From an uncultured Amaricoccus sp. (lineage in GTDB: Bacteria; Pseudomonadota; Alphaproteobacteria; Rhodobacterales; Rhodobacteraceae): a stretch of DNA of 40,634 nt. A program made the translations under genes and the position numbers. This document shows, in pieces, positions 31,857-40,634 of the stretch; position 1 is the first letter of the stretch; the number at the start of each line of letters is the position of its first letter. The notes beneath the pieces were generated by a model. The model had not been told where the DNA came from and ran no database searches. It worked only from the letters and a program-made list of their open reading frames with translations. The DNA is taken from positions 1 to 40,634 of the forward strand of contig NZ_CALAGI010000115.1 of NCBI RefSeq assembly GCF_937891315.1. Direction: 5' to 3'.

Positions 31857-33004
31857 CAGTCCCGCGCCCGCGGGCGGTGGACATGCGCGCTCTGGGCGAG
31901 GCCGAACGCCGCCATCAGCACCAGCATCGCCGAGCCGCCATAGGAGACGAGGGGCAGGGGCACACCGACCACCGGCATCAGCCCCATCACCATGCCCATG
32001 TTCACCGCGAAGAAGAAGAAGAAGGTCGCGCCGACGCCGCCGGTCAGGAGCGCGCCGAACCGGTCGCGGTTCGAGACCGCGCTCGACACGCAGAACACCA
32101 CGACCAGCGTGAACAGGATGAGGAGCGCGATCGAGCCCATGAAGCCGAATTCCTCGGCGAGCGTGGTGAAGATGAAATCGGTGTGCTTCTCCGGCAGGAA
32201 GTTCAGCCGGCTTTGGGTGCCCTGCATGTAGCCCCGACCGGCGAGTCCGCCCGAGCCGAGCGCGATCTGCGCCTGGGTGATGTGATAGCCGGTGCCGAGC
32301 GGGTCCTTCGACGGGTCGAGGAAGGTGTCGATCCGGTTGAACTGATAATCGCGCAGCAGCTGCCAGTCGGTGCCGCGTGATTCCAGGACCACCGTCACCA
32401 GCCCGACCGCCGCCGCGATCGCCGCGCCGAAATACCAGAGGCTGACGCCGGCGAGGAACATCACCGCGCCGCCGCCGGCGAGCAGCATGATCGAGGTGCC
32501 GAGGTCGGGCTGGGTCAGCACGAGCGCGACCGGCGCCAGGATCAGGACCAGCGGCGGGACCACCCAGAGCGGCCGCGACACCTTGGCCGGATCGAGCCAG
32601 GAATAATAGGCCGCGAGCAGCATCACGAGCGCGATCTTCATCATCTCGGACGGCTGCAGGACCATGAAGCCGAGATTGATCCAGCGCTGCGCGCCCATGC
32701 CGACATGCCCGGCAAGCTCGACATAGAGCAGGAGCAGGAACGAGACGACATAGGCCAGCGGCGACATTGCCTTCCAGAAGCGGATGTCGATCATGGCGAT
32801 CACGAACATCACGCAGAGGCCGAGGGCGAAACGCATCATCTGCGGCCGCGCCCAGGGGTCGAGCGCGCCGCCGGCGACCGAAAAGAGCATGAGAAACCCG
32901 GCGCCCGCCACCGCGCAGAGCACGAGGATCAGCGGCCAGTTCAGCGCGGCGACCTTGGCGAGGCCGCGCGGCATGCCCCGACCGGGCGCGTCGCCGAGAA
33001 TCAT
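31856..33004 (-). CDS. rodA: Rod shape-determining glycosyltransferase RodA (SEDS)
   Basis: A 382-residue SEDS-family peptidoglycan glycosyltransferase with about ten membrane helices, polymerising lipid II during cell elongation together with PBP2. Family markers: GAQRWINLGFMVLQPSE, LLTQPDLGTS, the extracellular LNFLPEKHTDFIFTTLAEE (containing the essential Asp) and LPLVSYGGSAML near the C-terminus. The ATG overlaps the mrdA stop in ATGA. It ends by overlapping ghrA. Length and order are normal for alphaproteobacteria. Confidence 0.97.
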   Translation of the reverse strand: MILGDAPGRGMPRGLAKVAALNWPLILVLCAVAGAGFLMLFSVAGGALDPWARPQMMRFALGLCVMFVIAMIDIRFWKAMSPLAYVVSFLLLLYVELAGHVGMGAQRWINLGFMVLQPSEMMKIALVMLLAAYYSWLDPAKVSRPLWVVPPLVLILAPVALVLTQPDLGTSIMLLAGGGAVMFLAGVSLWYFGAAIAAAVGLVTVVLESRGTDWQLLRDYQFNRIDTFLDPSKDPLGTGYHITQAQIALGSGGLAGRGYMQGTQSRLNFLPEKHTDFIFTTLAEEFGFMGSIALLILFTLVVVFCVSSAVSNRDRFGALLTGGVGATFFFFFAVNMGMVMGLMPVVGVPLPLVSYGGSAMLVLMAAFGLAQSAHVHRPRARD

Positions 33005-34938
33005 GCCCGGTTCCGCCGCTGGCCGGGGGGCAGAGGCACCGGCGGCGCCGCTTCGGCGGCGGGCATCCTGGCGCGCTCGTCCTCGATCTTGCCGCGCTGC
33101 TCCGGTGGATAGGCGCTGAGCGGCGGCAGGCCGCCATAGACGGCGTAGAGCAGGATGTCGCGCGCGATCGGCGCCGCGACGGCCGAGCCGCCGCCGCCAT
33201 GCTCGACGATCTGGGCGATGGCATAGCGCGGATTGTCGGCGGGCGCGTAGGCGATGAACAAGGCATGGTCGCGCCGGCCCCAGGGCAGCTGCTCGTTCTT
33301 GGTGACGCCGGCCGCGCGCTCGGCGGCGGTGATGACGCGCACCTGGCTGGTGCCGGTCTTGCCGGCCATCAGCGGCTCGGCCGAGCGCGAGCGATAGGCG
33401 GTGCCCTCGTTCGACACCGCGAACATCCCGCCCTGTACCGCGCGCAGATGTGCCGGATCGAGGCCGAGCGACTTCCGGGGCGCGACCGGGATCTCGACGC
33501 CACCCACCGCCTTGACGATGCGCGGCACCACCTCGACGCCGGTGGCGACGCGCGAGGCCATGACCGCGAGTTGCAGCGGCGAGGCGAGGGTGAAGCCCTG
33601 GCCGATGCCGTAGTTGAAGCTGTCGCCGGTGGTCCAGGACTCGCCCCGGTTCGCCTTCTTCCAGGCGCTGTCGGGCATCAGCCCCTCGGCCACGGCGGGC
33701 AGCGGCAGGTCGTGCCGGTAGCCGAGGCCGAGCCGGTGCGCCATTTCCGAGATCGCATCCGCTCCGGTCCGGCGCGCGACCTCGTAGTAGTAGCAGTCGC
33801 AGGACTGGGAGAGGCTCTTGCGCAGGTCGACCGATCCGTGGCCGCCGTGCTTCCAGCAATGGAAGCGCCGGTTGCCAAGGCTGGTAAAGCCCGGGCAATG
33901 CACGCTGTCGCCGGGGCGAAGGGTTCCCGCCGTCAGTCCGGCGAGGGCGACCACCGGCTTGAAGGTCGAGCCGGGCGGATAGGCGCCGGTCACCGCCTTG
34001 GCCGCCAGCGGGCGGTATTCGTCATGCAGCAGCGCGTTCCAGTCGCGCCCGCCGATGCCGAAGACGAAGAGGTTCGGATCGAATCCCGGCGAGGAGGCGA
34101 GGGCGACGATGTCGCCGTTGGAGACATCGATCACCACCGACGCCGCGCTTTCGCCGGCCATGCGCCGCATGGCGTAGGTCTGCAGGTTCTCGTCGAGGGT
34201 GAGGGTAAGGTCGCCACCGGCGGTGCCTTCGACCCGGCCGAGCTCGCGCATCACCCGGCCGGCGGCGCTGACCTCGATCTTGAGCGTCCCGGCGTGGCCG
34301 CGCAGGTCGGCCTCCATCCGCTGTTCGATCCCGGTCTTGCCGATCTGGAATCGCGGAATCTGCAGGAGAGGATCGGGGCTTTCGAGCTTGGCCAGGTCGC
34401 TTTCCGAGACCGGGCCGACATAGCCGACGATATGCCCGGTATCGCCGCCGTGCGGATAGTAGCGGCTGAGCCCGACCTCGGTCAGCACGCCGGGCAGGAT
34501 CGGGGTATTGGCCGAGACGCGCACAAGGTCGTCCCAGACCAGATGCTCGGCGACGACGACGGGGACGAAGGCGCTGCGGCCCTCCATCTCGCGCAGCGCC
34601 TTTTCGCGGGCCTCGGGCGGCAGGTCGATGATCTCGGCGAGACGGGCGAGCACGGCGGCGGGGTCCTTGGCCTGCTCGCGGACCATGGTGACGCGGTAGT
34701 TCTGGCGATTGACGGCCAGCGGCGCGCCATTGCGGTCGTAGATGATGCCGCGCGCCGGCGGGATCAGCCGCAGGTTGATGCGGTTTTCGTCCGCGAGCAT
34801 GGCGAAATGCTCGTTCTGCTCGATCTGAAGATCGCGCATCCGCCAGCCGAGCACGCCGACGACGCCGAGCTGGATGCCGAGCAGCATGAGGCCGCGGCGG
34901 GTGATCCGGGGCGGCGGGGCGTTCGGCCCGGGTTTCAC
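33001..34938 (-). CDS. mrdA: Penicillin-binding protein 2 (elongation transpeptidase)
   Basis: A 645-residue class B PBP that cross-links peptidoglycan during elongation. An N-terminal membrane anchor (about 16-33) leads into the dimerisation/hook domain (RGIIYDRNG near 63) and a transpeptidase domain with Ser324-x2-Lys327 (GSTFK), Ser379-Cys-Asp381 and Lys527-Thr-Gly529. His360, Cys361, His367 and Cys380 cluster near the active site where E. coli PBP2 has a zinc site. The C-terminus is Pro-rich. Start GTG 34938 overlaps the mreD stop in GTGA; further upstream the frame only shadows mreD. Partner of RodA and MreC. Confidence 0.97.
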   Translation of the reverse strand: MKPGPNAPPPRITRRGLMLLGIQLGVVGVLGWRMRDLQIEQNEHFAMLADENRINLRLIPPARGIIYDRNGAPLAVNRQNYRVTMVREQAKDPAAVLARLAEIIDLPPEAREKALREMEGRSAFVPVVVAEHLVWDDLVRVSANTPILPGVLTEVGLSRYYPHGGDTGHIVGYVGPVSESDLAKLESPDPLLQIPRFQIGKTGIEQRMEADLRGHAGTLKIEVSAAGRVMRELGRVEGTAGGDLTLTLDENLQTYAMRRMAGESAASVVIDVSNGDIVALASSPGFDPNLFVFGIGGRDWNALLHDEYRPLAAKAVTGAYPPGSTFKPVVALAGLTAGTLRPGDSVHCPGFTSLGNRRFHCWKHGGHGSVDLRKSLSQSCDCYYYEVARRTGADAISEMAHRLGLGYRHDLPLPAVAEGLMPDSAWKKANRGESWTTGDSFNYGIGQGFTLASPLQLAVMASRVATGVEVVPRIVKAVGGVEIPVAPRKSLGLDPAHLRAVQGGMFAVSNEGTAYRSRSAEPLMAGKTGTSQVRVITAAERAAGVTKNEQLPWGRRDHALFIAYAPADNPRYAIAQIVEHGGGGSAVAAPIARDILLYAVYGGLPPLSAYPPEQRGKIEDERARMPAAEAAPPVPLPPGQRRNRA

Positions 34939-35471
34939 GACAGGCGTCCGAGGCGGGTGCCGACCGGCGTCGCGCGAGGCGCGGCGAAACCGAGGCAGAG
35001 GATGAGGAGCAGCGCGACGAAGGGATAGATCGCCACCGTCGCCGCGATATGCCAGCCGAGCGGCGCGAGACCCGGCGCATCGGCGAAGCTGACACGCAAG
35101 ACAAGGGTCTCGACGGCGAGCATGGCGACGAAGAGCACCATCGCTGCGATCCATTCGAGGACGAAGGGCACGCCGCGCAAGAGGCCGGCGCGGCCGCGGA
35201 TGATCTCGGAGGCGAGCACGAGACCGAGCGCGCCGAGGCCGATCGGCCGGCTCAGCAGGAAGTCGGCGAGCAGGCCGAGGCCGAGGACGACGGCGAGTGG
35301 CGCGCTCGCAGGGCGGCGGAGCACCCAGGCGATGACGAGGCAATAGAGAATGTCGGGCACCGGCGCGCCACTGCCCGGCGAAAACGGCAGGAGGGCGGCG
35401 TAGATCGCGACGATCCCGAGCAACGGCAGGGCGATCCGTTCGGTCAGGGGGGCGAGGCGGGAGGCGCTCAT
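34935..35471 (-). CDS. mreD: Rod shape-determining protein MreD
   Basis: A 178-residue inner-membrane protein with about five hydrophobic helices (LLGIVAIYAALLPF, YCLVIAWVLRRP and others), the expected size and topology of MreD, a member of the elongasome linking MreB to cell-wall enzymes. MreD sequences are poorly conserved, so the assignment rests mainly on its place between mreC and mrdA. Start overlaps the mreC stop in ATGA, and its stop overlaps the mrdA start in GTGA. Confidence 0.92.
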   Translation of the reverse strand: MSASRLAPLTERIALPLLGIVAIYAALLPFSPGSGAPVPDILYCLVIAWVLRRPASAPLAVVLGLGLLADFLLSRPIGLGALGLVLASEIIRGRAGLLRGVPFVLEWIAAMVLFVAMLAVETLVLRVSFADAPGLAPLGWHIAATVAIYPFVALLLILCLGFAAPRATPVGTRLGRLS

Positions 35472-36385
35472 CGGGTGGCTCCGGCGCTGTCGCCGGCGGC
35501 GACGGGAGTGCCTTCCGGCGCGGGCTGGACCGGGCCGATCAACTCGCCCGGTCCGATGACCGGCGCGGGCGGCGGATTGCGCAGCACGCGGACGAATTCC
35601 AGGCGGCGGTTGTCGGCTGCGAGGCGTACGCGCTGGCGGCCGTCGGCCGCGACGACGATCTGGCCGATCAGCAGGTCCGGCGGATAGAGCCCGCCGTCGC
35701 CCGAGGAGACGACGCGGTCGCCGGGGCTGAGCTCATCGGCCTGGTCAAGGAATTCGACGGTGGGCGCGAGGCTGTTGTCGCCCGCGACCAGCGCCCGCTG
35801 ACCGGAGGGCAGGACCGAGGCCGGCACGCGACTCGATCCGTCGTTGAGCAGGATGACGCGGGCGGAACGTTCGCCGACGCCCGCGACGCGCCCGACGAGG
35901 CCGAGCCCATCGACCACCGCCGAGCCGTCCGTGACCCCGTCCGCGCGCCCGACATTCACCATCACCGAGCGGCGAAAGGGCGAACCCGAATCCGACAGCA
36001 CCTCGGCGGTGACGAAGGTCATCCGCGGGCTCAGCCGGACGTTGTTGAGGGCGAGCAGGCGGGCGTTCTTCTGTTCGAGCTGCAGCGCCGCCTCGCGCCA
36101 CCCCTGCATCCGCTGCAACTCGCGGCGCAGCTCCTCGTTCTGTTCATAGACCCGGGAATAGGCGCGCAGATCGGCGACCATGTGGGTGGCGCCGGCGATC
36201 GGGCGCAGCGTCCAGTCGAAGCTCGGCACCAGCCGGTCGACGAGGCTCATGCGCAAGGCCTCGACCCGCGCGTTGTCGATCCGCCAGACCAGGAACACGG
36301 CGAGCAGCAGGACGCAGGCCACGCCGAGCAGGACCCGGCGAACGCCGCTCAGATAGTCGGGTGAGGAGCCGTTCTGAAACGCCAC
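35468..36385 (-). CDS. mreC: Rod shape-determining protein MreC
   Basis: A 305-residue bitopic protein: one membrane helix (about 18-34), a coiled-coil (about 65-100, with YEQNEELRRELQRMQGWR), then the periplasmic beta-barrel domain that activates PBP2 (GLVGRVAGVGERSARVILLNDGSS, about 155-178, and PGDRVVSSGDGGLYPPDLLIG). The C-terminal tail is Pro-rich. It is 68 bases downstream of mreB; the gap contains the palindrome CCGGTCC-C-GGACCGG (36426-36440), which might tune expression between mreB and mreCD. Confidence 0.95.
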   Translation of the reverse strand: MAFQNGSSPDYLSGVRRVLLGVACVLLLAVFLVWRIDNARVEALRMSLVDRLVPSFDWTLRPIAGATHMVADLRAYSRVYEQNEELRRELQRMQGWREAALQLEQKNARLLALNNVRLSPRMTFVTAEVLSDSGSPFRRSVMVNVGRADGVTDGSAVVDGLGLVGRVAGVGERSARVILLNDGSSRVPASVLPSGQRALVAGDNSLAPTVEFLDQADELSPGDRVVSSGDGGLYPPDLLIGQIVVAADGRQRVRLAADNRRLEFVRVLRNPPPAPVIGPGELIGPVQPAPEGTPVAAGDSAGATR

Positions 36386-36453
36386 GCTCGTGCCTATGCC
36401 TCAGGTTGGCCGCCGCTGGGGCGACCCGGTCCCGGACCGGTCTCGCGCCGCCC

Positions 36454-37494
<1,041 letters not shown>

Positions 37495-37619
37495 CGCATC
37501 TCGCCCTTCAAACACTCGACCCGGCTGTTCTTGAGCTCGCCGCGCCCGGACCTCGGCGCCGTTATGGCCCGCGAAGCGACCATGGTAAAGGGAGGGAGAG
37601 GGGATTCCGGCGGCAAAGC

Positions 37620-37634
37620 TCAACTTTTAGTTGA
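37620..37634. promoter_or_regulatory. Palindrome upstream of mreB
   Basis: TCAACT-TTT-AGTTGA, a perfect AT-rich 15-base palindrome in a GC-rich context, lies about 125 bases before the mreB start and 40 bases after the stop of the FGE-like gene. It could be an operator; no regulator is assigned. Confidence 0.35.
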
Positions 37635-37674
37635 AGTGTTGTTTTCCCGCACACAGAACGGGCGGCGCGGCGCG

Positions 37675-39249
37675 TCAGGGCCGTCGCGCGAGGGCGAGAA
37701 GCGCTGCTTCGTCCATGTCGGGATGGGCGCGGAACTCGACGAGATCGGCCCAGAAGCGGTCGAGCATGGTCAGAAGCCGCGCCTGTCCCGAATCCGTCAG
37801 CTCGCGCCGCAGCAGCGCATAGGCGTCCTCGGCCTCCGCCGGGTCGATCTCGGTCGAGAGCGTGGCAAGGCCGCCGCGGAAGGAGAGCAGATAGGTCCGC
37901 CCGACCCGGCGCAGTTCCTCGAGGTCCGAAGCGAGGCGGTTCAGCGCCTCGGTGCGCTGGCGCCGTTCCTCGCCCTGCGACACCTGCAGCAGGTCGGTCG
38001 CGACGCTGAGGTTGGTCCGCATCTGGTCGATCGCGGCGGCATTGGTGGTCAGCGTCTCGACGAAGACCGCGCCGCTCAGCAGTGTCGATTTCGCCGCCTC
38101 GCGCAGCGCGGTGCGCGCTTCGTCGCGGGCGCGGCGGAATTCGAGCTGCGCTTCGGTCAGCGCCTGGCGCCGGCGCGGATCGGTTTCCTCGTCGATCAGC
38201 GCGGTCAGTTCGGCCATCGGGTCGGCGCCGCCGCTCGCCACGCTGTTCGCAAGCGCGATCCAGCGCCGCCGAATCTCGGTCAGCCGCGCGTCGGAGGATG
38301 CGACCTGGGTGCCGAGTACCAGCCGCAGGCCGAAGGTATCGACCGCCTGCGCATGACCGTCGCTGGAGCGGAAGGGCGGATATTCCGTGCGGGCGGCGCT
38401 GTAGATCTGATCGTCGGTCGAGAGCACCGAGCCGCCGCGGGTGACGACGCCCCCGGTCTGCCCATGCGGCCGGCCGACGGCGTTCAGCCGAAACGGCTCC
38501 AGCATCAGCTCCTCGGCATTGCCGTAGATGTCGTAGAGGCCGAGCGGGTTCGGCTTGCGGATCCCGACCGGCCCGAGCTTGCCGCGCGCCGAGCCGGGCG
38601 CCTGAAACAGGGCGAAGTCGCGCAGCGGCGCGTCGCCCTGGAAGCGGCGGCCGGGGAAATCGGTCGGTGCGATCCGGGTGCCGCCGCGGGCGGCGTATTC
38701 CCATTCGGTCTCGGTCGGCAGCCGCGGAAAGGCCACCGCGTCGCCGTCACGGGGCAGCGCGTCGCGGGCATCGGCGAACAGCCATTCGGAATAGCGGCGC
38801 GAGAGATCGACCGCCTCGAACCAGGAGAGGCCTCCCTTTGCGATCCGGTCCTTGCGCTCGGGTGGCGCGCAATCGCCATTCAGGGCGCGATACTGGCCCT
38901 CGGTCAGTTCGTAGCGGGCGATATAGTAGAAGGATTCATCCGCCGCCGAAAAGGAGCCGCGCAGATAGTCCGGGCGGAGATAGTCGGAATAGCCGGTCTG
39001 TTCCTGCGACTGGCCAAGGCGCAGCCGGCGGTCCGACAGCGGATCGGCGGTATCGACCGGCACCCCGACGCGCTGGAAGGCCATGGCGCCGCCGCAGGGC
39101 ATCGGCAATACGAGGTCGGCCGGCGCGGTCCCGGCGCCGGGGTCGTAGAATTCCACCGGCCAACTGATCGCCGCGGTGGCCGGCACCGGTTCCTCGGCCA
39201 GCGCCGCGGAGGCGAGGGCGGAGAGGGCGAGCGCGAGGGCGGCGCGCAT
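37675..39249 (-). CDS. Secreted FGE/SUMF1-like protein without catalytic cysteines (TagR-like)
   Basis: A 524-residue exported protein. Signal peptide about 1-18 (MRAALALALSALASAALA). A formylglycine-generating-enzyme-like domain covers about 50-312: RLPTETEWEYAARGG (177-191), GLYDIYGNAEELM (237-249), TRGGSVLSTDD (270-280) and FGLRLVL (306-312). The only cysteines are 52 and 127; the copper-binding pair of real FGE is absent, so it is probably a non-catalytic binding module. Residues about 320-515 form a helical, Arg/Glu/Ala-rich C-terminal extension. The start overlaps the permease stop by one base (TGATG); ATG 39258 is an alternative. With the ABC genes it resembles TagR of type VI secretion signalling. 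Confidence 0.82.
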   Translation of the reverse strand: MRAALALALSALASAALAEEPVPATAAISWPVEFYDPGAGTAPADLVLPMPCGGAMAFQRVGVPVDTADPLSDRRLRLGQSQEQTGYSDYLRPDYLRGSFSAADESFYYIARYELTEGQYRALNGDCAPPERKDRIAKGGLSWFEAVDLSRRYSEWLFADARDALPRDGDAVAFPRLPTETEWEYAARGGTRIAPTDFPGRRFQGDAPLRDFALFQAPGSARGKLGPVGIRKPNPLGLYDIYGNAEELMLEPFRLNAVGRPHGQTGGVVTRGGSVLSTDDQIYSAARTEYPPFRSSDGHAQAVDTFGLRLVLGTQVASSDARLTEIRRRWIALANSVASGGADPMAELTALIDEETDPRRRQALTEAQLEFRRARDEARTALREAAKSTLLSGAVFVETLTTNAAAIDQMRTNLSVATDLLQVSQGEERRQRTEALNRLASDLEELRRVGRTYLLSFRGGLATLSTEIDPAEAEDAYALLRRELTDSGQARLLTMLDRFWADLVEFRAHPDMDEAALLALARRP

Positions 39250-40445
39250 CAGCTCCATTCCCGCAGGACACTCGCCGGATCGAGCCGCTGGGCGGCGCGG
39301 GCGGCGAAGAGCGCGGCGGCGGTGACAAAGCCGAGGGTGCCGAGGCAGATCAGCGCCGCGTCGCGCCCGCCGATGACGACAAGGCGCCCCCCGTCGGCTA
39401 TCCCCCCGCCAAACAGCCGCTCGGCCGCCGCCGCGGCGAGCAGAAAGGCGATGAACGACACCGCGAGTCCGGCGACCGCCGTGATGAAGCCCTGGATCAG
39501 CGGGAACAGCGAGACGAGGCGCGGCCGCAGGCCGAGCAGGCCGAGCGTTGCGATCATCCGCCGCTTGCGCGCCACCTCACCCCAGAAGCCGAAGATGAGC
39601 GAGGCGGCGAGCCCGATCCCCGCCACCGTCGCGGTCAGCGCCAGCGCGAGGTCGAGGTTGCGCCCGAGCGCCAGCGTGCTTTCGATCTCCGCGACACGCG
39701 CTTCGGTACGGAGGCCGAAGCGCTGCTCGATCCGCGCCTGAAGCGGGGCGACGGTCTCGAGCGAGCCGGCGAAGACCCGCATCCCCTCGAAGCTCGGGCT
39801 GCGCTCGGACAGCGGCTTGCCGGCGGTGATGCCGTGGTCGGGCAGGGCGTAGGAATCGTAGAACGCCTCGATCAGGTCCAACTTGCCGATATCGGCGAGG
39901 ACGACGCGCCCGGACAGCCGTTCCGCCGGAGCGACGAGGCGCACGGTCGCGGTCAGACGCAGCTGGCGCGGCCGGTCGTCCGCCTGGGTGACGAGCTCGA
40001 CTTCCGAACCGACGGCGAGGCGCAGCTGGTCCGCGAGCGCCGCGCTGATCGCCACGTCCTCGGGGCCGAAGGCCGCGCCGCCGAGGATCGGGTCGCCGGT
40101 TCCGGTCGGTTCCAGCACCGCCTCGCGCTTCTCGCGGCCGCCGACGGCGCGGATGTTCACATAGTCGAAGAGCGCGCGGGTCTTCAGCGTGGCGAAGGCG
40201 GTCTGGGGCCAGCCGCGCACCTCGGCGATATCGGCCTCGCCGAAGGCGCTGTTGCCGGCGGTGTCGATCTGCATGGTCGCGGGATTGTCGAGGAGCCGGC
40301 CGATCAGCGCCTGATAGACGCCGTTCTTGACCCCGAACAGCACGAGCAGCGGCACCAGCACGCCGGCCAGGACCGCGACATTGCAGATGAGATGCACCCG
40401 GTCGCGCAGCAGGTCGCGCAGCGCGAGCCAGATGACGAGCCTCAT
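39249..40445 (-). CDS. FtsX/LolE-like ABC permease (TagS-like)
   Basis: A 398-residue permease of the MacB/FtsX/LolCE class: one N-terminal helix (about 20-42), a large periplasmic domain (about 43-265), then three C-terminal helices (about 266-290, 310-340 and 355-385), ending in RLDPASVLREWS, the usual tail that contacts the ATPase. Such permeases use ATP for mechanical work in the periplasm (lipoprotein release, signalling) rather than for transport. It overlaps the ATPase stop in ATGA and the FGE-like start by one base, so all three are tightly coupled. No lipoprotein-sorting LolA/LolB gene is in sight. Confidence 0.85.
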   Translation of the reverse strand: MRLVIWLALRDLLRDRVHLICNVAVLAGVLVPLLVLFGVKNGVYQALIGRLLDNPATMQIDTAGNSAFGEADIAEVRGWPQTAFATLKTRALFDYVNIRAVGGREKREAVLEPTGTGDPILGGAAFGPEDVAISAALADQLRLAVGSEVELVTQADDRPRQLRLTATVRLVAPAERLSGRVVLADIGKLDLIEAFYDSYALPDHGITAGKPLSERSPSFEGMRVFAGSLETVAPLQARIEQRFGLRTEARVAEIESTLALGRNLDLALALTATVAGIGLAASLIFGFWGEVARKRRMIATLGLLGLRPRLVSLFPLIQGFITAVAGLAVSFIAFLLAAAAAERLFGGGIADGGRLVVIGGRDAALICLGTLGFVTAAALFAARAAQRLDPASVLREWS

Positions 40446-40634
40446 GCCGCCCGCCGCGCGCCGGGGGTGAGCGCGCTGACGATGGCGCCGGGGTTTTCCA
40501 CGCGCGCCTCGAGGCGGTAGCGGGTGACGGGAAAGCGGTCGAGCAGGTCGGTGTCATGCGACGACAGGATCACCGCCGCGCCGCCCTCGCGCCCGGCCTC
40601 GAACAAAAGGCCCATGGCCTCGGCGGCGTTTTCG
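40442..40634 (-). CDS. ABC transporter ATPase, C-terminal fragment (TagT/LolD-like)
   Basis: The last 63 codons of an ABC ATPase, cut by the right edge of the window. The segment VILSSHDTDLLDRF contains the switch histidine (H-loop) that follows Walker B in ABC ATPases; ENAAEAMGLLFEAG just before fits the D-loop helix region. Its stop overlaps the permease start in ATGA. The Walker A and signature motifs lie outside the window, so family placement comes from the partner genes. Confidence 0.8.
   Translation of the reverse strand, partial: ENAAEAMGLLFEAGREGGAAVILSSHDTDLLDRFPVTRYRLEARVENPGAIVSALTPGARRAA

Overview
The window is a dense, very GC-rich chromosomal segment of an alphaproteobacterium, most likely of the Rhodobacteraceae/Rhodobacterales. 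I infer this from the gene order argS - SPOR protein - nagZ - scpA - scpB, the long two-domain Dcd next to a tRNA-Pro, the B12-dependent ribonucleotide reductase, the adrenodoxin-type ferredoxin and phosphatidylcholine synthase. Nearly all of it is protein-coding, many genes overlap by 1-8 bases, and the numerous long antisense reading frames are GC-bias shadows.

Left part (1-8000): 3' end of a class II ribonucleotide reductase (nrdJ) with a strong terminator, an OsmC-type peroxidase, a 2Fe-2S ferredoxin, an NCS2 nucleobase permease behind a 388-base leader, purD, xseA and a small exported cysteine-containing protein. Next (8000-15000): argS, a SPOR-domain cell-wall protein, nagZ, scpA and scpB, then a secreted tyrosinase-like copper enzyme with its own upstream inverted repeat. 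From 15000 to 18400 lie the long dCTP deaminase, tRNA-Pro(GGG), a divergent ThiE-like protein and enolase.

Zinc region (18486-22880): a COG0523/CobW-family GTPase and znuA on the minus strand face zur-znuC-znuB on the plus strand. The divergent promoter region holds a Zur-box-like palindrome and four tandem 25-bp repeats. These genes form a zinc-starvation uptake regulon. Beyond are a small acidic protein, a tandem universal stress protein, a clear creatinase, and an AT-richer segment with one HNH-like zinc-finger protein that looks horizontally acquired. Then come an amino-acid-type ABC permease plus binding protein without an ATPase, phosphatidylcholine synthase, a uracil-DNA-glycosylase-like protein, a DUF1428 protein and an SseB-like protein.

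Right part (30921-40634, minus strand): mreB-mreC-mreD-mrdA-rodA, the rod-shape elongation machinery, with a ghrA-type dehydrogenase coupled to the end of rodA. Upstream of mreB is a tightly overlapping set of ABC ATPase (cut by the window edge), FtsX/LolE-like permease and a secreted formylglycine-generating-enzyme-like protein without catalytic cysteines. Its composition recalls the TagT-TagS-TagR signalling module of type VI secretion systems; it is the most interesting lead, and the sequence beyond 40634 would decide it.
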